Origin: Letharia columbiana
Taxonomy: Eukaryota; Ascomycota; Lecanoromycetes; Lecanorales; Parmeliaceae
Length of the DNA: 64,000 nucleotides
Assembly: GCF_014066305.1 (NCBI RefSeq)
Contig: NW_023501046.1
Location: 579,921-643,920, forward strand
Direction of reading: 5' to 3'
The notes beneath the pieces are model-generated. The model worked only from the letters and a program-made list of their open reading frames with translations, ran no database searches and was not told where the DNA came from. Below, one piece after another: positions 1 to 11,452 of this stretch. The number at the start of each line of letters is the position of its first letter. The first letter of the stretch is position 1. A program made the translations under genes and the position numbers.

Positions 1-19
1 GATTTTATTAATTTAGTTA

Positions 20-937
20 TTCGATAACCGCTCGGAGGTAATAAATATTATTTCTACTACTATTATTAATACTATCACTTTATAACTACTATATAATCTA
101 TACTTAATAATCTAGATCCATTCTATAAACTCTATTTAATTCTTTCTATTATAGAATCGTTTTATATAATCCCCTTTATGATATAAAGAGACTTTATATA
201 CAGCGTATCCCCCTCTAGTCTTTAATACTCTTTTACTATTACTACTAATTTCTCTACTAAAACGCCTCTTCTAAACGTCGAAATGATATATAAGATACTA
301 TCGAATAGTATTTAAATCTTATTAGTTATAATTATCTTATAGTAGTTTTAATAGAGTAATAATCGAGGTAAGAGTTTCTAATAATTAATAAAGCCACCGA
401 AGTAATTTCATCAATCCTTTAATAATTATAAATAGTAGGAAAATAAAAAATTCCCATATAGATTATAATAGCGACGAAGATTTTTAGCTTCGGAATATCG
501 ATAAGCTTTTAGATAGAATCTAAAGTACTCTGTAGAGAGGTATATAAATTAATATTCTTATAAAGCATATTCCAGATAGCAGTAGTTTATATGAGACTAA
601 ATATTATATATAGAGTAATTTCTATATCGCTTAAAAGATAACTAATAATTATACGATACTTAATTTTTATTAGCTAATACTCTAATAGTAAAGGTATACT
701 CTAAAGAAGAATATCACGCTATTCAAGTCTCTCCTTTCTTATATTAATCTAGGCGTCTCTTTTCTAACATTTTATAACCTAATCTAATTCTTCCTTATTA
801 GAAGTAGGTAGAGTAGTAATTTTAGTTATATTAGACTTGATATAATAGAGTTATTATAAAGAATAAAAAAAGTCGCGTAATTAAGACGCGGAGAAAAACC
901 ACGCTAATTTATTACCTCGGTCTAGGCGGTTATCGAA
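20..937. mobile_element. Small TIR element N (about 0.9 kb), DNA transposon remnant
   Basis: The two ends are inverted copies of about 30 bp. Both begin TTCGATAACCGC and continue to GAGGTAATAAAT, with a 3-bp indel between them. Each end is flanked by TA (18-19 and 938-939), which would be a TA target duplication. The interior is moderately RIP-mutated. On the minus strand around 420-480 a short stretch reads like the 'IYMGI..(F/L)PTI..Y' block of DDE_Tnp_1_7 (piggyBac-like) transposases. However, piggyBac elements duplicate TTAA, not TA, so that assignment is weak. The element is too short to encode a whole transposase and is probably non-autonomous or internally deleted. Confidence 0.55.
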
Positions 938-999
938 TAGTAGAAGACTAGTTATAATAGAATATTAGTTTTTTATAACTATAATAGATGACGTTATAA

Positions 1000-3270
1000 A
1001 TATTACTATGTAATATTTTTAATTAATTAAACTTATAAAAATTATCTAGTAAATTAGAATCTCTCGAAATTATTATAATAGAGAATATTTTTAATTATAT
1101 ACGCTAAAATTCTAATAACCTTAATTTCTTTAATTCTAGCTACGATAATAAGTCTATTAATATTAAATTATTAATCGAGTATATTAATAAGAAAACGTAT
1201 TTTTAAGATATATATCTATTTATAAAACGAGTTAAGAATCTCGTTATTATTAAGAGTATTAATCTAGTTTAAAAAAACTTATAAATAAATTTATATAAAA
1301 TAATATTAAAATAGTAAATAATAGAAATTTCTATTATTAAGAAATATATTATTAAGTTTAATAATAGTATTAAGAAATAGACTATCTTATTAATTATTAA
1401 ATTTAAAAAATCTACTATAATAGCGATTAACGCTATACTTCGCGAGCGTTATATTATATATAACGTAATTTCTTATTATAAATTATATAAGTATATTTAG
1501 AAGATTCTAAGATTAATTAAAGACGTAGATATAATACTTATTAAGAATTAACTTAATATTATTTATAATAGTATTAATCTTCAACTTTAGCGTAATATTA
1601 AGAAATTTAAGAATATTATAACTATAAATTTATTTTTTATAATTCTTAATAATTATAAATATAAATAATAAACTTATATTAATAGATATAAAAGAAATTT
1701 AAATTTAGAAAATATAGCTTCTAGATCTTTCTTCTAGATAAATCGATAATCTTATTTTTATAAAAGTAGGTTTATAAAGTAATATAGTTAGTATAATAAT
1801 TTATTTAATCGTAAAGATTAATTAAGCTTCGTTTAATTAAGTCTTTAATTTAATTATTAAGTAGAATATCGACCTTTATATTAATCTAAGCTATATTTCT
1901 AATATTTTTTTTATTAAAACTTTTAAGCTTATTAGTTATAGTAATCTTATTATTTAAATTATCTAAATAGACTAATATAATTAAATTAACGCTTAAATAA
2001 AAATTAGCTAAAAGTTTCTCTATAACGTCTTTAAATTATTAAATTTATAAATAAGTTAGATTTTTAACCTTAAGAATAGTAATAGTCTTATTTTTTTTAA
2101 TTTGCTTTTAATAGTATAAATAGATTATCTTATTCTATTAGATCTTAATATAATTTAGAAAATTACTTTCGATTCTAGTAATAGAGAGTTTATTAAGTAT
2201 TTAAAAATACTATAAATAAGAACTTTAATAACGAATATAAGAAATCTATAAAATTTTATTAGTATTATACTACGAAAGAATAATCTCTAAATAAAGCTTT
2301 TTAAAAAGCTTTATTTTTTAAGTATAAATCTTATAATAATAACGACTATAATAATATATAGAATATATACTTTATAAATAAGAAAGTTAATTATATATAT
2401 AGTAAATATAAAGTATATCTTTCTTTAAGAAATAAATTTTTTAAATATTTATAATTAGATTATTAGAAGATTATAAAAGTAAAATCTTCTAACGCTACTA
2501 TCGAAAAGATTTTTAAATTTAAAGAATCTAAAGTAAATCTTAATAAGTTCGAAGTATTTATAACTAATAATATTTATATAAAAATAATTATTAAATTTAT
2601 TATTAAGCTAAGTTATAATATTAAATCTAGATATAACTTTAAAAATTAAAAGTATATTACTATAAAGATTAGAAATATTTTAAATTTTAAAGTTAAGAAA
2701 AGCGAAGTTTTATCTAACTTCGATTATAAAATAATATTAAAAAATCGTGCTTATTTATAAAAGTATATTTCTAATCTTAAGATTAAGAAGATAATATTTT
2801 ATCTATTAACTTAAGAAGTAAATAATAAGATTATTAGTATAGCCGAGTATATTAGCATTATAATTTATATTAATAATATTATTATTATATCTTAAAAAAT
2901 AAAAATAATTTATTTTATAATAGAGATATATATTATAAATAATCTTAAAGTTAATATTCTTATTAATATAGATATTATAACGTTATAGAAAATAATTATA
3001 AATCTAGATACTTAAATCGTTAAATTAGAAAAGTATTAAAAATTAAAGATATTAATCGATATAGTAATAAGAATCTAGTCTTATTTTAAGCGTACTATTT
3101 ATATTATAACTGCGATTATTATAATATCGAATATAATTTTAAAAGTATCTATTATATATAACGATACTATTCTCGAAGATAGAAATTTCTTATTTAAGCC
3201 GAATTATATTTAAGACTTTAAATCTATAAGCGAGGTTTTCGCTTACGTCGTTAATTATATAATCTTTATA
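1000..3270 (+). pseudogene. Gag and protease-like region of Gypsy element K
   Basis: The region lies immediately upstream of the K reverse transcriptase and has the expected length for gag plus protease. At about 2935-3000 a plus-strand frame reads a hydrophobic strand followed by I-N-I-D-I, which may descend from the L-I-D-T/S-G motif of a retroviral-type aspartyl protease after RIP. I could not align a zinc knuckle with confidence. The assignment rests mainly on position. Stops are frequent and no start codon can be chosen. Confidence 0.4.
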
Positions 3271-3277
3271 ATATTAA

Positions 3278-3745
3278 TTAATATATATAATAGAATAAGA
3301 TAGGGCTAAGCTTAAAAACCTTAAATTTGTATATGCAGCCAATTATAAATTTAGGGTTACTACGCTTTTTGGCTAGACCGACTAACTTATCGCGGGTAAA
3401 TAAATTAGCGTCCGCAACTATCAAAATCTCGCCCTCCCGCGTCTCCCTTATTAAAAATAGATATACGTTATTCACAATAGGAATAACTTTTTTATTTTCT
3501 ATTAAAATTTTGAAATTTTTTTTAAATTATAAAGCGTTATTTACGCTTTCCAAATTTTTAAAAATTTTGAAATTTGATCCTATAATTATTAATAAGCAAG
3601 GAATCTAAATATCGCTCACCAAAGTTCGCTCGACAGCCGGACAGCCCGCTCACCAAAGTTCGCTCACCAAAGATCGCTCACCTATTTACTCGATAGCCCT
3701 AATTAAAAAAAAAAATTATGAATTTAATTCATAGGCCTTTACTCG
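3278..3745 (+). mobile_element. Helitron-like element Hel1 (short, non-autonomous)
   Basis: The 5' end matches TCAGTATATATAATAG with two RIP-type changes (positions 3279 and 3281). The 3' end is the palindrome ATGAATTTAATTCAT, then AGGCCTTTACTCG. It is flanked by A on the left (3277) and T on the right (3746), with no target duplication. The first 130 bp or so match the 5' ends of Hel2 and Hel3. The interior differs from the long members and holds a 14-bp motif (CTCACCAAAGTTCG and variants) repeated near 3612-3682. An inverted relative is Hel2 (44440-44875). Reading frames of 65-93 codons inside it overlap each other on opposite strands and I do not regard them as genes. Confidence 0.82.
3612..3682 (+). 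repeat. Short direct repeats inside Hel1
   Basis: CTCACCAAAGTTCG or a one-base variant occurs three times, with the CTCACC part present a fourth time. The segment retains CpA and TpG, so it has largely escaped RIP. Hel2 holds an inverted partial copy (TTGGTGAGCGA, about 44514-44540). Confidence 0.7.
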
Positions 3746-4239
3746 TATATAATACTATAATAATATCTATTCGTCTTTAATATAAAATAAGATTAAGAGT
3801 ATTCTATAAGTATAAGTAAGATAATATCTTTCTAATAATACTCGCTAACGCGTACCTCGCTATCGAGAATATAAAGTTATAGAAGAGAAATCTTATAAAG
3901 AGAATTATACTAGCTATCGCTACGTTTACTAAGCTAATTTAAAAACCTATACTTCCCTCTATTTTAATATTTATAATTTCTACTATTATAGTAAAATCTA
4001 TTTATACTTAAATCGATTTAAATCTTAAATTTATAATATTTAATAATAATATTATCTATAATACTTTAGAAGTTATTTTATAAATTACTTTTATAGTAGA
4101 GAAATTTTCGAATATCTAATAGAATTAAGATATTATTATAAATATTTTAAAAGAAGAATAGATATTTATTTCTCTAAAGTCGAATATTATAGTTAAGTCT
4201 TCGCGAGTATATTCTATTAATTAGAAAGATAAGAATATT

Positions 4240-5480
4240 ATTAATAAAACTTTTAATAAAATATATAATTAAGATAAGATAAAGTAATTTAGCTAGTTTA
4301 CGTCTTCTAATTATTCTATCTTTATAATATAAAGATAAATATTTAATAATAATAGAAAGGATTATATTTTCGTTAATATTAGAGATCTTAATAAGATTAT
4401 AAAATCTAATTATTATCTATTACTCTTATAGTCGAATATTATTTCTACTATAATAGAATTCTTATATATTTCTATAATGAATAATGACGACTACTTTTAT
4501 TAATTTCTTAACGTTACTCTTATAGAATATAAAGAATTATTCTTTTATATATAACGCTAGACGAATAAGATTCTTTATTTACTTTAAGACTTTACTAGAG
4601 TATATATAAATAATATAATTATATTCTTAAAAATACTATTATAGTATTTTAAGTATTTATAATAAATATTTATTCTCTTTTAATAGCGTTATATTAGTCT
4701 TAATTCTAAAAAAATACTTTTAGATTATTTCTTAAAATCTATATTAAAATAGCGAGTTAATCTTTTAGAACTTTCTATTTCTAAGAAAAAGCTAATAGCT
4801 ATTATCTCGCTACGCTTTTTAAAATCGCTATAAAAACTCGAAATATTTCTCGAACTTATAGAATAACTATAATTATTTATATTATATTATATCTAATATA
4901 TTAATCTATTATAATAGCGTAAGATAAAGCTTATAAAAGTTATTTCTAAGAAAGTTAAAGATTATATTCGAAAATAATATTCTAGTTTTTTCTACTATAA
5001 ATCTATAGAAGTAGAAATTAAAACTTTTTAGAATCTTTAAAAAATCTTTTTTAACTCGACTTTTCTAATTTACTTTAATTCTAACTATTAACTTTATATC
5101 GATTTAAATACTTTTAAGAAATATAGTTTCGCTATTATAATTTATTACGTAGCTAAGAATCTAGAAGATTAAGAATTCTTTTTATAAATAAATATATAAT
5201 TAATTATATTTCTTAGCAAGATATTAAATTAGATTAAATAGAACTACTAGCTTATAGAATTAAAAGTTATTAATATAGTATAAGTAATTAAGAAAATACG
5301 CTATATAATTAAATCTATTAGAAAAATATTAATAATTATTTTTAAAGATTATTTAGCTGTGATATCGATTTTACGCTAGATTAATCTTATTACTTTAAGT
5401 ATTAATAAACTAAACTTACACTTAATATAAGTATCTTAATATCTTTTAATATTTAATCTTTTTATTTATTATAAAATTAA
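4240..5480 (+). pseudogene. Gypsy-type reverse transcriptase and RNase H relic (element K)
   Basis: Two blocks identify the family. At 4384-4431 the frame reads D-L-N-K-I..K-S-N-Y-Y-L-L-L-L, matching the 'DLNKIT.S..YPLPL' block. At 4591-4635 it reads F-T-R-V-Y-I-N-N-I-I-I-F, the YIDD active-site block with both Asp codons changed from GAT to AAT (4609-4614). Downstream, about 5090-5130, lies a (I/L)-D-L-N-x-(F/S)-K-x-Y stretch typical of the RNase H start in fungal Gypsy pol. The loss of both catalytic Asp residues shows it is dead. Stops are mostly TAG and TAA where CAG, CAA or TGG codons are expected. Confidence 0.78.
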
Positions 5481-5899
5481 TAAAAAAGACGTTATATTTA
5501 ATACTCTTTCGTGTCTATAAGAGTTTATTTCGATAGTAAAAAATAGTCTTAGAGTATTAGAAGCCTTATACGAATAAGTATCAAAAATTAAGATTACTAT
5601 ATCTTTTCTATATTTAATTTCTTAAAAACTATCTACTAACTATTATATTATCTTAATAAAAATATCTATTAACTTTAAAATATAATTTTTTAAAGAATAT
5701 TTTAAGAATAAATAATAAAGTAAGGTTCTTAAGGTAATTTATAAAGTAGTTAAGAAAACTATTACTACCGCGTTAGATTAATCTAAAAAAACCTTACTAT
5801 TAATATAAAGTCCCGCTATAAAATTAAGTAAAATCTTATAATAAACTTAAAATTCTTCTATTATATTAAAGTATACTTTAAAATTTAATAATCTAAGTA

Positions 5900-6860
5900 A
5901 TAATTAGCTCGATCTTCGCTTTAAGCTATAAAATAGATTAATATATTATATAAACTTTAATAATAAATATAAAAGATTATATATATTAAATATATTAGAA
6001 AAGAAATTTTTTAAATTAATATACGATTATTAATATTATAGCGAATTTTATAAAACTTATAATTAAATCGTTAATTCTATCTATATAATAAAAAATTATT
6101 TAAAGTTAATTCTATCTTTATAAATCTAATATTTTAAACTTACTTCTTCGCTAGATTAGCTAATTTATAATAAATAAAGTATAAATATAAAATAAAAATA
6201 TAGAAATTTAATAAAGGGCTTATTTATCTATATTATTTAACTTATAATATATTTAATAATAGCACTTAATAACTCTTATCTCTTTATTACCTCTATTTTC
6301 GAGATATTCTATTTAAAATAAAATATTATCTATATTAATAGCTAATTAAAATATCGAAGAATAAAATATTTAATCTATATATTAATCTAAAAATAGATTT
6401 ATTAGCTTATATAAATTAAATATTATAATTATAATTTAATAAAAGGGCCTAATCATCTCTCTTTAAGCCCTCTTTAATTTTATTATTACGCTCTTTACGA
6501 CTTATATATAGAATATAATACTTTCTTATATCGATATCTAGAAATCTAATAATCTATATTATCTTTAATAATTTCTAATAAAAAACTTTAAAAATAGAGT
6601 CGAGCTTTAATTCTCTAAAGTTCTATATTATAATTACTCTAATAAATAATCTAATATATCTCTTAAAGAGCTTATATAAAAAGATATTATTAATTTAAGC
6701 TAAGTCGAAGTTTCGAATAATAATAAAATCTTCGATATTAAATATAATTCGATACTTAGATACTCTATTATAATCTATTAATAATTATTTATTCTAAATA
6801 GCGATTCTTATAATTATTATTAAGTTTATATATATAAATAAATAATAGAAATATAAAAGC
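5900..6860 (+). pseudogene. Gypsy integrase relic (H2C2 zinc-binding region and core)
   Basis: At about 6021-6066 the frame reads D-Y-stop-Y-Y-S-E-F-Y-K-T-Y, a RIP-altered form of the 'HD..HGGFHRTYDR' part of the integrase H2C2 domain. It is preceded by R-L-Y-I-L-N-(I/V)-L-E-K-K, as in fungal Ty3/Gypsy elements. His codons have become Tyr (CAT to TAT). The catalytic core should follow but I could not place the D,D,E residues with confidence. It is colinear with the RT at 4240-5480 on the same strand. Confidence 0.62.
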
Positions 6861-9639
6861 TATTAAAGAAAGGAGAGTTAAATATCTTATTAATTTATAA
6901 AGCTAAATTTTTAATATTATTATAATTTAATATATCTAAATAAAATAATATTAAGCTCTTTATAATTTATCTTATAGATATATTATAATAATATTAAAAA
7001 TAAATTATTAAGAGTAAGCTAATTAGACTATAAAGGCTATTTTAAATTCTTTATAATATATTTATAATTTAAATATCTTAATACTAGCGATTTTTTATAA
7101 ACTATATTTTTAATAATTATTATCTAAGATTAATATAAATTATTCTTTTTAATATCTAGCTTAAAGTAAAATAGTAAATTAATTAAAAGAATAAGATACT
7201 TTAAATATATTCTTATTATCTTCGCAGTTAATTTAAGTTTAATAAATATATATAAATTAATAAAAATAAAGCGTAGAATTTAATATAAGCTCTCTTTATT
7301 AAGTAAAATCTTTTCTATATCTCGAAAGTTAATTTAAATTACTATTTTCTTAAAGAATCTTTTTTACTAAATTAACGTAAAGGCGATAAACGAGAAGAAT
7401 TCTATATATATATTTATATTTATTCTTATCGCTAAGAGTAGTATAATTATTAAAAATAATATACTTCATAATTACGTTCTTATAATATAGAGTAATATAT
7501 ATATTTAGATATATTATAATATTATAAAATACTACTACTTACTTTATAATATCGCCCTTAATCTTAAAAGTCTTTATTAAATATTTATACTCTAAACGAC
7601 TTAAATATTATAACTCGCTATTTTTAAATATACTTTTTATTTTAAATTTATCATCTAAGAGATTAACTAATATTATTTATCTAAAGAAAATAAGATAATT
7701 ACCGCGTTTAAAGTTCTTAAAATAAATAAAAGTAGCGTATTAATAGAGTTTTTAAAATATCTTTTTTAATTATAATAATAGCGATATTATATTTTATTTA
7801 TTTATTTAATTTATACTTTATATTAAAATTATAATATTATTTTTAATTATAATAGCGTAATATATAATAATAAAATTAATATTATTAAGATTTAATATTA
7901 AAGATATTATTACTTCTATAATTTTTAAATATATAAAATTAATCTATTTAAATTATAGCTAGATTCGTAAAAATAAAAATATAATAATTAAGAGTTTATT
8001 ATATTTTTATATTTAATAATTAATAAGATAATATTTAAGTAATTATAATTAACTCTAATTAGATAAGAAGAAAAAGTATTAAAGCTTAATATAATAGATA
8101 TTAATATTAATATTAATAAATATAATAATAAATAATATATATTACGCTTATTTAATAATTCTAGTATATTTTAAATATATTATATCTCTAAATTAATTAT
8201 ATATAATATTTAAAAATAGCGCGATAATAATTAGCGAAGTCTATTTAGATCTTATCTCTATATTTTAAAAGAATTTAATATTATTTATAAACACGTTATC
8301 TTTAATTTATTTATATAAAATTTAATAATAATAGCGAGTATTAAATATAATATTAAAAGTTAAATTTACTTTTTATTTCTTTATAATTAGATATTTTAAG
8401 TATTTTATATTAATAATCGAAGATATAAAGCTAAAATTCTCTTATTATTATTTTATATCTTTTATAAAAATTATAATATAGATATATATAAATATATTTA
8501 CGTTATTAAGATTAATTTTAATATTATAATTTAAAATTATTAATCTAAATCTTAAAACTTTAATTATATTTTTAAAGTTACTATTATATAAATTAAGTAT
8601 TAAAAATAATATATTAACTCTTTATTTTCTTTTCTATTAATTTAGATCAGCGATTATAATATAAATTTCTATTAAAAATTAATATATATTTTAATATAAA
8701 TTAAATATATTAATAAAGATAAAAAGAGAAATTAAAAGATATAAAGATATAATAAAGCTAGCTAGATATATATATTTATATATATTTAGCTTTAATACTT
8801 TATAAATAAATATAAAAAGCTATAATAAATAAATATCTTTATTATTAAATTTAAAGATTTAATATATTATAAATCTTAATTAATATATTAATATATTTTT
8901 ATTTAATTTAATATCTAACTTCTTATAGCGATAATTAAAATATATATCGATTTCTTTAATATAGACTTATTTTTAATTTAAATAAAGAGTTTTTTATTTT
9001 AAGAGAAATAGTTTTTTAATTATTAAATACGTTAATATCGAAAAATCTAATTTTTTTAATTTAAAAATACTTGTAATATAGAGCGGATTTATAAGAATTC
9101 TAATTTAATTAATTATTTTTTTAATAATTATTTTATCTCTATTAATCGCGATAATATAAACTATATAATATTTATAATTATTTTAATAAAAATAATTTTT
9201 TTTCTTATAATAATAGTAGATAATATTAAAGAAAGAAATCGAAATTTAATTAAAATAAAATATATATTCTCTTAAAAAAGATTTAATAAAAAAAGTTTAT
9301 ATTAAAAAGTAATAGAGCTTAAAAAGTTAATTAATAAAATATACTATCTTTATATACGTTTTAGCGCGAAATTTAATTAATAAAAATATAATTTTAAATA
9401 ACTTAATAAAATTAAAGATAAATATTATATTTTTTATAATTTAAACTTTCTTTTATTTAATTTATATCGAAAGCTATTTTTATATTATATTTATTTTTAA
9501 TTTTTAATATTATAATCGTTATTTAAATAATTAGTTAATTATATTCTTAAGTAACTATTCTAATCTTTTTCTTAGTTCTATTAATTTAGTAGTAATACGT
9601 ATAAAAAAAAAGTTTTAATAATCGTTATAATAATAAGGT
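6861..9639. other. RIP-degraded DNA without an identified gene
   Basis: The base composition is that of the flanking RIP-mutated DNA. On the plus strand from about 8700 to 9600 a frame rich in codons derivable from Ser, Pro and Thr can be followed. That suggests the low-complexity tail of a transposon or unknown gene, but no catalytic motif was recognised. The proximal part may be the 3' end of Gypsy element K. No LTR pair, TIR or target duplication was found. Confidence 0.45.
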
Positions 9640-9895
9640 TTTTGTAAGTATTAACGTTAACTCAAATTTAGTATAATTAGACGATTTAATAAAATTGTAA
9701 TACTTAATATGCGTTAATGTATATATATTAATAATAATATTATTAATTATATATATTGAATGTCTGTTTAAGTTATTGAATTTTAAAGTTATTAAAATTT
9801 TTTAAGTTGCTAATTAATAGAATTGGCGATAATATAGTATTAATAGACTAATCTGTATCGTTTTGTGCCCTCGCGATTCACTTTTTTTGTTATTA
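9640..9895. other. Short low-RIP island of unknown nature
   Basis: Unlike its surroundings this stretch keeps TpG and CpA (for example around 9740-9760 and 9850-9880). It contains an A+T palindrome-like run at about 9719-9758. No coding frame and no convincing terminal repeats were seen. It may be a short later insertion below the length that RIP recognises, or simply single-copy DNA. Confidence 0.4.
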
Positions 9896-11452
9896 TTAAT
9901 ATATTTCTTAAAAATTATAATAAAGTAAAAAAGATTTTTAAGCGTTTATAAATTTTCGAGAAGATTAAATACCTTTAATAAATTTTAATAATTTTATTAA
10001 ATAATATTAGATATCTTATATTATAAATCTAATATTATTTAAAATATCTTTATCTTTTAATTAACTCGCTTATATAGTATTTCTTTTAATAAATTTATTA
10101 TTAAAAAATAATATAAAGATAATAATATATTTTTATTAAGAGATATAGTAAACTCGTTCTTAGTTAGTTTATTAAAATTATCTAAAAATTCTTATTAAGA
10201 AGATTTAGAAGATAAGAGGAGATTAGATAGCGTATTAATAGAGATCTTTAAAAATAGAAAATTAAGATTATTAATTAGAGCTTCGTAAATAGAATCTTTT
10301 ACTTTTATATTCTCTATATATTTAAATAAATTATTAATAATAGAGATAGCGTTTTTAAAAATTAGTAAAAGTGTATATATTAATATTAAAGAATTTATAT
10401 TAAAGTTATTATTAGTAATAATCTTAAATAATATAGATATCTTATCTTATAATATAATCTTTATAAACTTTATAGACTTTATAGATTTATTAAATTTTAT
10501 AGACTTATTAAATCTATTAAATATATTATTATTATATTCCTACCCTTCGCCTTTATTCTTTCGCTTAAGATTATTTAATCGTTATTACTTAATAGCGTTA
10601 AATCTAAATTTTAAAATAAAATAATATAATTAAAGTTATAAATTCTTACTTAATATTATAAATTAGATTTATATTCTTTAAAAATTTATACTTATATATA
10701 TAATAGTAATAAATTTTTAAGATAAAGAATTATAATTATAAAAGCGAAGCTCGAATAAGTAGTACTATTAAAATTACTAGAAAAGCTATATAAAATATTG
10801 AGAAAACTTAAGATAGCGGAGAAGACGAAGAAGATAGAGCGAGATAAAAGATTTCGAAGATATTTTAAAAAATATTAAAAAAAGTCTATAAATAGTTAGG
10901 CTATAAATTAAGATATTAAATATATATTATAGATAAATATTATTATAATACTATTAATCTATATTTAATATTATTATAATATTAAAAGAAATAGAAAAAG
11001 CGTAATTTTAAATCTTAATCTCTAGAATCTAGAAATATTTATATTTCGTTTTATAATTATAGAAATTTATAATATCTAATTATTTCTATAGCTATTCTAC
11101 TTATTATTAATTTCTTATAATTATATTCTATATATCTAATATTTCTTTTAATAATAGATCTAGAATAATAGATAATAAGAATAATTAGATTCTTATAATT
11201 CTATTTAAAAGATAGATTTTTAAAATTTATATATAGTAATTATACGTAGACTATTAATATAAATACTTCTTTACTCTTTAAATATATTAAATTTTACTTT
11301 CTTTAGATATATATTAAATAATAGAAGATAGTATTCTTAATAAAGAGATAATAAGATATTAAAGAGCTAATAAGATATAATTAATAATTTATATAAAAGC
11401 GTTAGATAGCGCTAGAATAGAAGAATAATCTAAATACTATATAATAATAATA
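9896..11452. other. RIP-degraded DNA upstream of, or belonging to, element J
   Basis: No family was recognised. The right edge at 11452/11453 matters: it is the uninterrupted paralogous counterpart of the Hel5 insertion site in the inverted J copy. The J element therefore probably extends leftward into this stretch, but its other end was not found. A plus-strand frame at about 10740-10880 is rich in Lys, Glu and Arg codons. Confidence 0.4.

Larger units (their letters stand above)
940..6860 (+). mobile_element. RIP-inactivated Gypsy-type LTR retrotransposon K (LTRs not delimited)
   Basis: A plus-strand pol relic can be followed through in-frame stops. A putative gag and protease part lies at about 1000-3270, reverse transcriptase at about 4240-5480, and the integrase H2C2 domain at about 5950-6200. 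The order RT, RNase H, integrase is that of Ty3/Gypsy elements. Key residues are lost by G-to-A and C-to-T changes, so it cannot be active. A Helitron-like element (3278-3745) sits between the protease-like part and RT. I could not find paired LTRs, so the outer limits are approximate: the left edge is set by element N and the right edge by loss of recognisable integrase. Confidence 0.72.

Noticed and set aside
3278..3608. Overlapping open frames of 65 and 93 codons on opposite strands in Hel1
   Set aside because: They lie in the non-coding body of a short Helitron-like element, are not preserved in Hel2, and end in A/T-rich low-complexity residues.
3278..3745. Hel1 as a TA-duplicating Tc1/mariner MITE
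   Set aside because: The two ends are not inverted repeats of each other, and four empty sites of the family show insertion between A and T without duplicating a TA.
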